Made by a program: the position numbers and the translations under genes. Of a stretch of 64,000 bases of DNA, positions 25,399 through 34,933 are shown piece after piece. Source of the stretch: CAZHFA01 sp964534945 (GTDB lineage Bacteria > Bdellovibrionota_C > UBA2361 > CAKMMH01); assembly GCA_964534945.1 (NCBI GenBank), contig CAZHSB010000003.1, positions 1 through 64,000 of the forward strand. The letters are read 5' to 3'. Each line of letters opens with the position of its first letter. The stretch's first letter is position 1. Under the pieces are notes generated by a model. The model was not told the origin of the DNA, did not search any database, and saw nothing but the letters and a program-made list of their open reading frames with translations.

Positions 25399-26436
25399 AT
25401 GATTTTTAACTCGATTTATGGACTTTTTTCAAATGATTTAGCTATAGATTTAGGCACAGCAAATACCCTAATTTATTCAAAAGGTCAGGGTATCGTTTGT
25501 AATGAGCCTTCAGTAGTGGCAGTTCAACGAGATCAAAATTCTGGAAAAAGAAAAATATTGGCTGTAGGATCGGATGCGAAAAACATGCTTGGAAGAACTC
25601 CAGGAAGCATTGAAGCAATTAGGCCAATGAAAGATGGGGTGATCGCAGATTTTGAAATCACAGAAGCAATGTTAAGACATGTAATCAAAAAAGTTCACAA
25701 TGGAAAAGCTCTCATTCGTCCAAGAATTGTTATTTGTGTTCCTCATGGAATTACGGAAGTAGAAAAACGAGCTGTGAAGGAATCCGCAGAATCCGCAGGC
25801 GCAAGAGAAGTTTACCTAATAGAAGAACCAATGGCTGCAGCAATTGGAGCAGGCCTTCCTGTAACAGAAGCTTGTGGTAGTATGATATTAGACATTGGTG
25901 GAGGAACCACAGAAATTGCAATTATCTCTTTAAAAGGAATCGTCTATTCAAGATCTGTAAGAGTTGGCGGGGATAAAATGGACGAAGCGATCGTTAATCA
26001 TGTAAAAAGAAAATACAACATACTAATTGGAGAACGTACGGCAGAGGAAATAAAAATTGCTGTAGGAAGTGCCACACCTACTTCTGAAAATCTTGCAGTC
26101 GAAATAAGGGGGAGAGATCTTGTGCAAGGAATTCCAAAATCAGCTATTGTAACAGAAGAAGAGGCAAGAGAGGCACTTTCAGAACCAATAAATCAAATTA
26201 TAGAAACTGTAAGAATTGCACTTGAAAAGACTCCTCCTGAACTTTCTTCTGACATCGTAGATTGTGGAATATCACTTGCAGGAGGTGGTGCCTTACTTAG
26301 AAACTTAGATAAGCTAATTTCAAGAGAAACAGGACTTCCTGTAAATATAGTGCAAGATCCACTCACCGCCGTTGTAAGGGGTTCTGGAGTAGTATTAGAT
26401 CAACTAGAAATATTAAAAGATGCAATATTAAAGTAA
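25399..26436 (+). CDS. mreB: Rod-shape-determining actin homologue MreB
   Basis: The 345-residue actin-like filament protein directs lateral wall synthesis at the inner membrane. The N-terminal NDLAIDLGTANTLIY phosphate-1 motif, MLDIGGGTTEIAIIS phosphate-2 and SLAGGGALLRNLDKLI adenosine motif are all intact. Start ATG with AAAGGAG ten bases upstream. A 6-bp stem (TCTTAG/CTAAGA) lies just before the ribosome site. It heads mreB-mreC-mreD-mrdA-rodA; mreC starts one base after its stop. Confidence 0.98.
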   Translation: MIFNSIYGLFSNDLAIDLGTANTLIYSKGQGIVCNEPSVVAVQRDQNSGKRKILAVGSDAKNMLGRTPGSIEAIRPMKDGVIADFEITEAMLRHVIKKVHNGKALIRPRIVICVPHGITEVEKRAVKESAESAGAREVYLIEEPMAAAIGAGLPVTEACGSMILDIGGGTTEIAIISLKGIVYSRSVRVGGDKMDEAIVNHVKRKYNILIGERTAEEIKIAVGSATPTSENLAVEIRGRDLVQGIPKSAIVTEEEAREALSEPINQIIETVRIALEKTPPELSSDIVDCGISLAGGGALLRNLDKLISRETGLPVNIVQDPLTAVVRGSGVVLDQLEILKDAILK

Positions 26437-26437
26437 T

Positions 26438-27253
26438 ATGAAACTTACTTATCCAGAAAGAATAAAAATAGCTTTAACATCTTTGATACTTTTCCTAATA
26501 TCCATTGTGTTATTACATTGTACAGCAAAGGATAAGACGCTCGTTAGATATCCCTATCAAGTTATTTCTGAAATTATATTTCCATTCCAAAGTTTTACAA
26601 GAACAGCTCAAAATTTTATCAAAGATAACTACAATGATTATATAAATTTAGTAGATTTGAAAACCAAAAATAAGGCACTTACTCTGGAGCTATCAGAACT
26701 TGAACAGAAAAACTTACAACTACACGAACAAGAATTTGAGAATAAAAAATTAAAAAAACTTTTACGGATGAAAAGGCAAATAAAAATTGAATCTATTGGT
26801 GCAGAGGTCATCGGATATGCCCCTTCAAAATGGGAACGCGCTGTTATCATAAATAGAGGAAGTAATGATGGAGTAAAAATAGGGAGTCCTGTACTAACTG
26901 ATGAGGGTATCGCCGGGCAGGTTGTCGCATTAAGCTTAAATACATCAAAAGTCCTTTTGATAATTGACAGGACTAGTGCAGTGGCTGTTTTTTTACAAAA
27001 AAGTAGAGCACGTGGGATCTTAGAGGGAGGAGGAAAAGAATTTTGTTATTTAAAATATATTGTCAAAAATTTTGATATACAGATTGGTGATAAAATTTTA
27101 ACTAGTGGATTAGATAATGTTTTCCCAAAAGGATTTTTAATCGGATATATCTCTGACTTTCAACCATCAACAAATGGATTGTTTGATATAGTAAAAGCAA
27201 TACCTGCTATTGATTTTACAAAACTCGAACATGTAATTGTTTTAAAAAAATAA
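26438..27253 (+). CDS. mreC: Rod-shape-determining protein MreC
   Basis: The 271-residue bitopic protein has one N-terminal membrane helix (about 10-28), a coiled coil (about 65-108) and the two periplasmic beta-barrel modules. Family motifs include VIGYAPSKWERAVIINRGSNDGVKIGSPV (near 127), LIIDRTSAVAVFLQKSRARGILEG and DKILTSGLDNVFPKGFLIGYI. It scaffolds PBP2/RodA. It lies between mreB and mreD with 1- and 5-bp gaps. Confidence 0.96.
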   Translation: MKLTYPERIKIALTSLILFLISIVLLHCTAKDKTLVRYPYQVISEIIFPFQSFTRTAQNFIKDNYNDYINLVDLKTKNKALTLELSELEQKNLQLHEQEFENKKLKKLLRMKRQIKIESIGAEVIGYAPSKWERAVIINRGSNDGVKIGSPVLTDEGIAGQVVALSLNTSKVLLIIDRTSAVAVFLQKSRARGILEGGGKEFCYLKYIVKNFDIQIGDKILTSGLDNVFPKGFLIGYISDFQPSTNGLFDIVKAIPAIDFTKLEHVIVLKK

Positions 27254-27258
27254 GTAAT

Positions 27259-27750
27259 ATGTATATTCTTAAAAAATTTATTTTAATATTATTTTTTTCA
27301 GTCTTAACCTTATTAATTCAAGGAGAGATTTTAAAACCTCTCTTACCAATAGCTTTTGTGCCAAATATTTTTTTTATTGGAGTTATATTTTTTAGTTTTT
27401 ATGAAATAAACATTTGGGGATTGCTTCTTACATTTCTTTTAGGTCTTATACTTGATGTGTCTTCGGGAGAATTCTTGGGCCCTTGGTCTGCTTCTTTTGT
27501 TATAATTTATACTGTACTAACAATGTGTTCTGGGAGAATCTTTATAGATACAATCACTTCCCTTTTAATCATTTCAGTAATTTCTTCTGTTGTTTGTGAT
27601 TTAATATATATCGCTCTAATTTGTACTTTCTTGCCACATATAGAAAATATAGGATTTTATATTTTACTTGGAAGTTTTAGTACAGCACTATGTAGCCCTA
27701 TCATTATCGCAATATTAAAAAAATACTATCCTATAAAAAAGGAAAGATAA
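27259..27750 (+). CDS. mreD: Rod-shape-determining protein MreD
   Basis: The 163-residue polytopic membrane protein shows five or six hydrophobic helices and the family region GLLLTFLLGLILDVSSGEFLG near residue 50. Sequence is weakly conserved in this family, so position between mreC and mrdA is the main support. It starts five bases after the mreC stop. Confidence 0.88.
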   Translation: MYILKKFILILFFSVLTLLIQGEILKPLLPIAFVPNIFFIGVIFFSFYEINIWGLLLTFLLGLILDVSSGEFLGPWSASFVIIYTVLTMCSGRIFIDTITSLLIISVISSVVCDLIYIALICTFLPHIENIGFYILLGSFSTALCSPIIIAILKKYYPIKKER

Positions 27751-27771
27751 TATTTGGAGTAATTTTTTAAA

Positions 27772-29670
27772 ATGCCAATTTTCGAACGTAGTCCTATCAA
27801 TATTGAAAAACGAATTAATATTTATATAATAATAATATTAACAGTCTTCTTTATTTTAGTAACTCGCTTGATTTATCTACAACTATTTAATTGGGAATAT
27901 TTTAAAGATCGCTCAGAAAATAATCTTCTAAGGACTGTTTACATAAAACCACCAAGAGGCAATATATACGATAGAAATGGTGAAGAATTAGTGGGAAATC
28001 GTCCATCTTTTAATATTGAAATTACTATTGAAGATTGTCCTGACGTAGACCTTGTATTAAAAAAGCTATCAAAAATAGCTTCCGTTCCTCTTGAAATTCT
28101 TACGCAAAAATTAAAAGATAATACAAAAAGAAGAAGGTTCGAACCAAAAATTTTATTAAAAGATATTAATAGGGACCTATTATCAAAAATTATAGTCCAT
28201 AAATATGAACTTCCAGGTATTATCGTAAATGTAATTCCTGCAAGAAATTATAAATATAATAATTTTGCAGCACATATAATTGGTTACATTAGAGAGCTTT
28301 CACAAGAACAATTAAAAAGTAAAAAATTTTCAAATGCAGGATATATACTTGGGGACATTGTTGGACAGTTTGGTATTGAATCACGATGGGAAGAATATTT
28401 ACAAGGGAAAAAGGGTGTACAGTTAGTAAAGGTTAATGCAAATGGTATTAGAATAAGTGAAGAATCTTTTGATGCCGAAGTACAAGGGCACAGTATTTAT
28501 CTGACAATAGACAAGGATGTTCAACTTGCAAGTGACAATGCTTTAAAAGACATGAAAGGCGCCATTGTGGCATTGGATCCAAATAATGGCGAAGTTCTAG
28601 CAATGGCGTCTTCTCCTGCCTTTGATCCTAATATTTTTACATCTGACCTATCCCCCGATGCGTGGAAAGATTTAAACGGCCCTTCGAAGAAATTGCACAA
28701 TAGAGCAATTCAAGGAGTTTACCCTCCAGGATCTGTTTTTAAAATTGTCATGGCAGTTGCAGGGCTCGCTGAGGGAGTTATAACACCAAATACAAAAATA
28801 AATTGTCCAGGATATTTATCATTTGCAAAAAGACGCTATCATTGCCACAAAAGAGCAGGTCATGGACTTATCAACTTAGAAATGGCCCTAGCACAATCTT
28901 GCGATGTATATTTTTATGCTCTTGGACAAATGTTAGGAATTGATAGAATACATGAATATGCACAAAAATTTGGACTAGATCAAAAAAGTGGCATAAATCT
29001 TCAAAATGAAAATTCAGGATTAATTCCATCTACAGCTTGGAAAAAGAAATATTATAGAAGTACGCCATCACAACAAAAATGGTTTCCAGGAGAAACATTA
29101 TCTGTCGCCATTGGGCAAGGCGCAAATTTAGTAACACCTCTTCAACAAGCTAATATGTTAGCCACATTAGTAAATGGTGGGATTTTGTATAAACCGCATT
29201 TAGTAAAAAAAATTGTTTCGAGTGATACAAAATATATTGATAATGATTTTGGAAAACAAGAAATCAGCAGGCTTGATATCTCTCCAGAAATTTTAGAAAC
29301 CGTAAAAAAAGATTTAGTCTCGGTTGTTAATCATGAGAGAGGTACTGGAAAACGTGCACAATTAGATAAAAAATTTAATATAACTGTTGGTGGAAAATCT
29401 GGAACATCCCAAGTTATAGGATTAAATTTTAAAATAAAAGATGATTCACATAAGGATCACGGTTGGTTTGTTGGATTTGCTCCTGCGGAGAAACCAGAAA
29501 TAGTAGTGGCTGCTTTGGCAGAAAATGGTGGAGGAGGTGGCGCTGTCGCGGCTCCATTAGTAAAAGCTGTAATGGAAGCGTACTTTTTAAAAAAATATCC
29601 ATCTTTAAAGGAGACTGAAGAAGGTCAGAAGAAAAATATCATAAATAAGGCGAACAATAATGTTAATTGA
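27772..29670 (+). CDS. mrdA: Penicillin-binding protein 2, elongasome transpeptidase
   Basis: The 632-residue class B PBP has an N-terminal membrane helix (about 18-38), the PBP dimerisation domain starting KPPRGNIYDRNGEEL, and the transpeptidase domain. Catalytic motifs are SVFK (near 320, in GVYPPGSVFKI), SCD as the SxN equivalent (QSCDVYFYALG) and KSGT (near 542, GGKSGTSQV). The middle motif with Asp rather than Asn is the usual PBP2 form. It cross-links lateral peptidoglycan with RodA, whose gene overlaps its end by 11 bp. Confidence 0.97.
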   Translation: MPIFERSPINIEKRINIYIIIILTVFFILVTRLIYLQLFNWEYFKDRSENNLLRTVYIKPPRGNIYDRNGEELVGNRPSFNIEITIEDCPDVDLVLKKLSKIASVPLEILTQKLKDNTKRRRFEPKILLKDINRDLLSKIIVHKYELPGIIVNVIPARNYKYNNFAAHIIGYIRELSQEQLKSKKFSNAGYILGDIVGQFGIESRWEEYLQGKKGVQLVKVNANGIRISEESFDAEVQGHSIYLTIDKDVQLASDNALKDMKGAIVALDPNNGEVLAMASSPAFDPNIFTSDLSPDAWKDLNGPSKKLHNRAIQGVYPPGSVFKIVMAVAGLAEGVITPNTKINCPGYLSFAKRRYHCHKRAGHGLINLEMALAQSCDVYFYALGQMLGIDRIHEYAQKFGLDQKSGINLQNENSGLIPSTAWKKKYYRSTPSQQKWFPGETLSVAIGQGANLVTPLQQANMLATLVNGGILYKPHLVKKIVSSDTKYIDNDFGKQEISRLDISPEILETVKKDLVSVVNHERGTGKRAQLDKKFNITVGGKSGTSQVIGLNFKIKDDSHKDHGWFVGFAPAEKPEIVVAALAENGGGGGAVAAPLVKAVMEAYFLKKYPSLKETEEGQKKNIINKANNNVN

Positions 29671-30808
29671 TAGAAGGCTTGTAACAAATTTTGATTGGAA
29701 ATTGGTAACAATTATTTTGCTAATTCCTATAATGGGGATCGTTATTTTATACAGTGCAGGATTTAACCCCGTAGATACAATTCGTCTTGTAGAAGGATCT
29801 TTGTTTAATATTGAAATAAAAAGTATTCCTGCTTTCAAACAATTTATTTATATTCTTGTGGGATTTTTTGTTATGATTATAGTGTCATCAATTCCAACAG
29901 ATTTTTTTAAAAAATATGCTTATGTATTTTACATTATTACTTTAGTAACGTTAGTTGCTGTTATGGTTTATGGCGGCATTTCAAAAGGATCAAGAAGATG
30001 GATAGATTTTGGAACGTTAAAGCTTCAACCATCAGAATTTGCAAAATTATTTACAATGCTTGCAATGGCAAAGTATCTTTCAGTACATACCACAAGAGAA
30101 GCTTTAAATTTAAAACATTTAATTTTTCCATTGCTATTAGTTTTTTTACCTTTTCTCTTGATTGTGATTCAACCAGATTTAGGGACCTCTTTGGCTGTAA
30201 TGTTTCCTGCAATTGCGATGATTCTTTTTGTTGGGGTAAAATTTAAAATCTTACTTTTCACAGGAATTACATTTTTATCTTCTCTTTTTCCACTTTGGAA
30301 ATTTTTAGAACCTTATCAAAAAAGACGCGTAATCGCACTATTTAATCCAGATTTTGATCCATTAGGCGCTGGATACCATATTATCCAATCAAAAATTGCT
30401 GTCGGATCAGGTGGCCTTTTTGGAAAAGGCTTCTTAAAGGGAACTCAAACTCAACTTCAATTTCTTCCTGAGCATACAACTGATTTTATATTTTCTGTAC
30501 TAGCGGAAGAGTGGGGATTTATTGGCTGCCTATTTTTAATTTTTTTATATTTTATTTTACTTTATCGTATTTTTAGCATTGCGGTAAAAAGTGGAAACCT
30601 TTTTTCCTCTTTGGTTTGCGTTGGAGTTGCCTCATATCTATTTTTCCATATTCTTGTTAATATAGGAATGGTTCTTGGAGTTTTACCCGTTGTAGGAATT
30701 CCACTGTTACTTTTTAGCTATGGTGGTTCTTCTGTTATTAGCACTATGTTTTCATTGGGTATAGTCTTAGGAATAAGTATAAGAAAAGGCTTTTGGAAAA
30801 AATCATAA
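29660..30808 (+). CDS. rodA: Peptidoglycan glycosyltransferase RodA (SEDS family)
   Basis: The 382-residue SEDS polymerase has about ten membrane helices. Motifs are GSRRWIDFGTLKLQPSEFAKL (near 112), QPDLGTSLA and KRRVIALFNPDFDPLGAGYHIIQSKIAVGSGGLFGKG. It also has FLPEHTTDFIFSVLAEEWGF (the loop with the catalytic Asp) and the terminal GVLPVVGIPLLLFSYGGSS. It polymerises lipid II for side-wall growth with PBP2. It is the last gene of the mre operon. Confidence 0.97.
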   Translation: MLIDRRLVTNFDWKLVTIILLIPIMGIVILYSAGFNPVDTIRLVEGSLFNIEIKSIPAFKQFIYILVGFFVMIIVSSIPTDFFKKYAYVFYIITLVTLVAVMVYGGISKGSRRWIDFGTLKLQPSEFAKLFTMLAMAKYLSVHTTREALNLKHLIFPLLLVFLPFLLIVIQPDLGTSLAVMFPAIAMILFVGVKFKILLFTGITFLSSLFPLWKFLEPYQKRRVIALFNPDFDPLGAGYHIIQSKIAVGSGGLFGKGFLKGTQTQLQFLPEHTTDFIFSVLAEEWGFIGCLFLIFLYFILLYRIFSIAVKSGNLFSSLVCVGVASYLFFHILVNIGMVLGVLPVVGIPLLLFSYGGSSVISTMFSLGIVLGISIRKGFWKKS

Positions 30809-30858
30809 ACCTCCTTGACTTACTAGATTAAAACTTTTAAAGTAAAAATGTTTTTTTA

Positions 30859-30942
30859 GCCTGGATGGTGGAACTGGTAGACACGTTGGATTCAAAATCC
30901 AATGCTAGCAATAGCATGAGGGTTCGACCCCCTCTCTAGGTA
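30859..30942 (+). tRNA. tRNA-Leu (anticodon CAA)
   Basis: The 84-nt class II tRNA begins GCCTGGA and ends TCTAGGT plus discriminator A. It has D-arm GGTGGAACTGGTAGACAC, anticodon stem TTGGA/TCCAA around TTCAAAA (anticodon CAA), a variable arm, and T-stem GAGGG/CCCTC. The first acceptor pair is a G-U wobble, which is uncommon. The CCA end is not encoded. It should read UUG codons. Confidence 0.94.
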
Positions 30943-31014
30943 TTTCTTTTTTTACTCCCAATGCTTTTTTGCACGACCTTTTAGTTATTCTTTTTTTTTG
31001 ATATACTAGCGAAT

Positions 31015-33183
31015 ATGGGAATCTTGTATAAGAAATCAATTTTACTACTAAAAAATGTCTTGCCAACTGTTAATGGTTTTTTAATTGGAGTGTTAACTCT
31101 CTTTTTGTTAAATCCAAATTTTGCGATATTTCATAAAAAAATTCCCTCTCATCTCTTTCTTTTAGGCTCTTGCACTCTTGCAGTAATCTTGCTCTTTGGG
31201 CTTTTAAAAACCAAATTTAAGATAGAACCTTTTGGAGCATTTTTATCTTTAATCTTATTACTTCTTAGCAATACATTAAACGCCCCTTATAATCTGCTTC
31301 AAGGCCCTATCATAAAAGGAGAGATTATCCTTTTTTCTTTTTTTGTTTTTTTATTTTTTAAAAAAATAAACATTATAAGTTTTTTACTTTTTCTCTCCCC
31401 TCTTTTTTTATTTTTGATTTTCTCTTATGAATCTTCAGGAGGCCTTGTTTGGTCTGACGATAATCCAACATTCCTTTATAGATTGGAATTATTAAAAAAA
31501 TTTTTTCCAAACATTCCTTTCTTTTATACAGGCTGGAATGCAGGTCTTGATGCAAGGGATTTTTTTGCGACAGGAGCAATAAATGTTTTTTTATTATCGT
31601 ATCCTTTAATAGTATTTTTAGATTTATCAAAACATTTTAATCTGATTTTATCTTATATATTATTTTTATTACTTCCAATTTTTACCATTATTTCATGCAA
31701 AATCTTAAAGAAAGATTGGAAATTTATAAGCATTGCGACATCATTATCGTTAACAACAAACCTTTTTTGGTATCGTTGGGCGTTAAAATACGGGACTTTA
31801 GGATTTATCACCAGTACTTGTTTAATTCCATTAGTTTTTACACTAACTCAAAAGTTTTTAAGTAAAGAAGAAAATTTATCAACGAATGAAGCATGGGCTC
31901 TCATTTTGCTAACTAGCCTTATGCTCCTTTGGACACCTACAGGACTTGTTTTTATTCCTTGCTTTATTTATGCCTTAATCTTTTTACCTAGAATTTTAAA
32001 AAAAACACATTTAAAAAAAATTATTTTAGGATTATTAATAATTAATCTTCCTTGGATTTGTGTATTTTGGTCTGCATCAAATGTCGGAAATTTTTTAACC
32101 ATTGAAAAACCATCTATTAGTACTGTTTCAAAAGATAAAAAAATTCCTCCCCATGAAGTGGCAACAGGTTTTAAGACTACAACTCAAAAAAAGATTAATC
32201 TAGAAAAATCACTCAAGAATCTTCGCGAAACTTTTATCCCAATGAATCCTTTATTACTATTATTTCCTTTGTCTGGACTTATTTTTCTTCCGCGCTCTTA
32301 TAAAAATTTATTCTTATTAACAGCCATTTGGTTGATTTTTTTAGGAACAACTGTGTCACAATTAAAACCACAAATGGAATTTGACAGAATGTTAATCATA
32401 TTAGGTGTTTTATCGGCAACTCCAACAACAGCAGGAATTTATCACTTTTTTAGTAAAGATTCTTTAAAAAACAAAATTGCGATCAGTATTACGCTTGGAA
32501 TTATTTTTTCATCAATTTTTGCCACAGGTTCAATGTTAAAAAATAGGACACTAGAGATTTATTATCGTCAAAATAATAGCGTAAAAAATTTAATTTCTTT
32601 TTTAAGAGATTATCCAGCAAGCGGACGTATTCTCTTTTCTGGTTTTGTCCTTCATCAATTTGGAGAGGGGCACATCGCTCCCCTTCCTATATTGACAAAA
32701 AAACAAATAATCGCATCAACACCATTTCATAATGTTTGGAAATACACTCAAGTTTTTCCAAAGGAGTTTATGAAATATGATAAGATAAAAGACTATCTTT
32801 CTTTAATGAATGTCGAGCTTGTCATTGCACATGAAAAATTTTGGCGAGATTATTTTTTAAAGGATCAAGATTTTATAGAAATATTTAAATATGATAATTA
32901 CAAAATATTTAAATACAAAAAATTTATAGATTCTTATGTCATAACTGGAAAAGTAAAAAATTTAAAAGTATCAGAAAATAAGATATCTTTTACCCCACTA
33001 ACTAATTCTGTTGTGTTGAAATTTAATTTCTTTCCCTTTTTGACTACTAACAACTGCAAGATCACAAAAGAACAAGTTTCGGATTCCCTAAATTTTATAA
33101 AACTTTCTAATTGCAAAATAGAGGAATATACAACTATAAAATCAAAAAATGCACTTTTAAGGATTTTTAATAATGGAAAATAA
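31015..33183 (+). CDS. Large polytopic membrane protein, GT-C-like, function unknown
   Basis: The 722-residue product has about twelve hydrophobic helices over its first 570 residues and a soluble C-terminal part of about 150. The first long external loop holds SYESSGGLVWSDDNPTFLYRL and FFYTGWNAGLDARDFFATGA near residues 140-190. This acidic, tryptophan-rich pattern after the first helices resembles GT-C or PTPS-related membrane proteins that act on lipid-linked sugars. No specific family is certain. The next gene overlaps it by 11 bp and encodes a similar-topology protein, so they probably work together. Confidence 0.6.
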   Translation: MGILYKKSILLLKNVLPTVNGFLIGVLTLFLLNPNFAIFHKKIPSHLFLLGSCTLAVILLFGLLKTKFKIEPFGAFLSLILLLLSNTLNAPYNLLQGPIIKGEIILFSFFVFLFFKKINIISFLLFLSPLFLFLIFSYESSGGLVWSDDNPTFLYRLELLKKFFPNIPFFYTGWNAGLDARDFFATGAINVFLLSYPLIVFLDLSKHFNLILSYILFLLLPIFTIISCKILKKDWKFISIATSLSLTTNLFWYRWALKYGTLGFITSTCLIPLVFTLTQKFLSKEENLSTNEAWALILLTSLMLLWTPTGLVFIPCFIYALIFLPRILKKTHLKKIILGLLIINLPWICVFWSASNVGNFLTIEKPSISTVSKDKKIPPHEVATGFKTTTQKKINLEKSLKNLRETFIPMNPLLLLFPLSGLIFLPRSYKNLFLLTAIWLIFLGTTVSQLKPQMEFDRMLIILGVLSATPTTAGIYHFFSKDSLKNKIAISITLGIIFSSIFATGSMLKNRTLEIYYRQNNSVKNLISFLRDYPASGRILFSGFVLHQFGEGHIAPLPILTKKQIIASTPFHNVWKYTQVFPKEFMKYDKIKDYLSLMNVELVIAHEKFWRDYFLKDQDFIEIFKYDNYKIFKYKKFIDSYVITGKVKNLKVSENKISFTPLTNSVVLKFNFFPFLTTNNCKITKEQVSDSLNFIKLSNCKIEEYTTIKSKNALLRIFNNGK

Positions 33184-34933
33184 CATAAAAAATATTTTTG
33201 TTACATCATTAGTGTTGTCTATTTTTATATTTATATTCATGGTCTCATCTTTGTCATACTATAGCGATAGTTCTCTTGCTCTTCTTGATTTAAATAAAAA
33301 TTCTTGGATTCCAGTACTAGATTTTTCCTCAAATTCCTATTATATGTGGAAGTTTTACAACTTATTCTTTAACTGTTCATTATTTTTAACAGATTTATTA
33401 AATTTAGATTTTAATCTCACATTGTATCTTTTTAATCTATGTGTTTTTCTTATTTCCATTATTTTCTTATCAAAAAATATTAATAAAAATTTATCGGTTA
33501 TAGCTATTATCTTTTTTTCAATAAACTTCATTCTTTTAATCACTCTCTTATACGGAAATAAAACTTTCCTTATTTCAAGCATCTCATTATTACCATTATA
33601 TATTTTAGCCCTTAAAAACTTATACGAAAAAAAGTCTAATATACTCTTTAATATTCTATTTTTTATATTAATTAGTATTTTATTAGCAAAGACCTCAAAC
33701 CATTTTTCTTTTTTGTATATTATCTTTTCTGGGATTTTAGTTTCTTGCATTTCAGAAATGCCGTTTTTTAAAACTAATTTTATCTTTTATATTTTTAGTA
33801 TCATCTATTCACTAAAACATATTATTATTTCTATCCCATTATTACCAAAAATTTTCTTTCCTTGGTACGCCAAAGTCGTTCCTGATGACGGACTTGCTGG
33901 AAATATAATGCCTTTATTAAATGAAGGAACAGAAATTCCATTTCTAAATGAAAATTTAGAAATGAATTTATATTCTCCATTCATTTTTATTTTTAGTATT
34001 TATATTTTATTTATTATAATTAAATATTTTAAATCTAAAGATGTTTCATTAAAGAAATTGTCTTTTTTAATTTCTTTTTTTATTCTTTCTTTTATTATAG
34101 ATCTTTATTTTCCTAAGAATATTTCGTCTATTTTTTTTATAAAAACATTACAAAGAATTATTCCAAGTATTTTCTTATTTTCACCGTACCCAATATTTTT
34201 ATTTTTAATGTTATTTTCATTTTTTATTTTTATCCTAAAAAGACCCCAAAATTTTATTTTCATTTTTTTATTAAATATTTTTTTAAGTTTTTTCATTGTA
34301 ACAGCCCATCGATATTCTCCAATTTTTATCACCGATTCGACAATTTCATATATTGAAAAATTGCAAAAAAATAAAGAGTCGCTAACTTCAAATTCAATTT
34401 TACTTTCGCCATCTACTGCCGTCATTAAAGAATATGGACTTCAGTATTATGAAAAAAAAGATATGCTATTTAATAAAAAGCATTTTAAAAATATTTTAAC
34501 CTTATCTCCCACTCTTGATTCAAATTATAATAAAGATTCTCTAAAAAACATTTTAAGAAAATCCCCCAAAGCTCGTTGGGGATCAAAAAAAAGCAGGCAA
34601 GATGGTGATGAATGGATAAAAATAATTCTGCCAAATGAAATGACATTAACAGGAGTTTTTATATCAACTGGGAATTTTAAAACGGATTTCCCTGATGAGC
34701 TTGAATTTGTGGATTGCAATAGCAATAAACTAATTATGAGACAAAAAAATTTAGGTAATGTTGAGTTCACACCTAATGGGTATCCATATTATGGCGCGCA
34801 AGATAAAGTTACTTTTCTTTTTCCAAATAATATTACTACCAATTGCTTACTGATAAAACAAGTTGGCAAAAACAAAAATTACGACTGGTCAATTTCAACT
34901 ATAAAATTTATTTTAAAAAGCAGTAATATTTAA
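33173..34933 (+). CDS. Polytopic membrane protein with C-terminal discoidin-like domain
   Basis: The 586-residue product has about ten hydrophobic helices up to residue 375. A soluble C-terminal domain of about 150 residues follows, with a pattern suggestive of a beta-sandwich carbohydrate-binding (F5/8C-like) module: RWGSKKSRQDGDEWIKIILP, TGVFISTGNF and CLLIKQVGKN...DWSISTIKFIL. It is translationally coupled to the preceding large membrane protein (11-bp overlap). A role in surface glycan assembly or export is inferred from architecture. Its end overlaps the convergent coupling-protein gene by four bases. Confidence 0.55.
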   Translation: MENNIKNIFVTSLVLSIFIFIFMVSSLSYYSDSSLALLDLNKNSWIPVLDFSSNSYYMWKFYNLFFNCSLFLTDLLNLDFNLTLYLFNLCVFLISIIFLSKNINKNLSVIAIIFFSINFILLITLLYGNKTFLISSISLLPLYILALKNLYEKKSNILFNILFFILISILLAKTSNHFSFLYIIFSGILVSCISEMPFFKTNFIFYIFSIIYSLKHIIISIPLLPKIFFPWYAKVVPDDGLAGNIMPLLNEGTEIPFLNENLEMNLYSPFIFIFSIYILFIIIKYFKSKDVSLKKLSFLISFFILSFIIDLYFPKNISSIFFIKTLQRIIPSIFLFSPYPIFLFLMLFSFFIFILKRPQNFIFIFLLNIFLSFFIVTAHRYSPIFITDSTISYIEKLQKNKESLTSNSILLSPSTAVIKEYGLQYYEKKDMLFNKKHFKNILTLSPTLDSNYNKDSLKNILRKSPKARWGSKKSRQDGDEWIKIILPNEMTLTGVFISTGNFKTDFPDELEFVDCNSNKLIMRQKNLGNVEFTPNGYPYYGAQDKVTFLFPNNITTNCLLIKQVGKNKNYDWSISTIKFILKSSNI

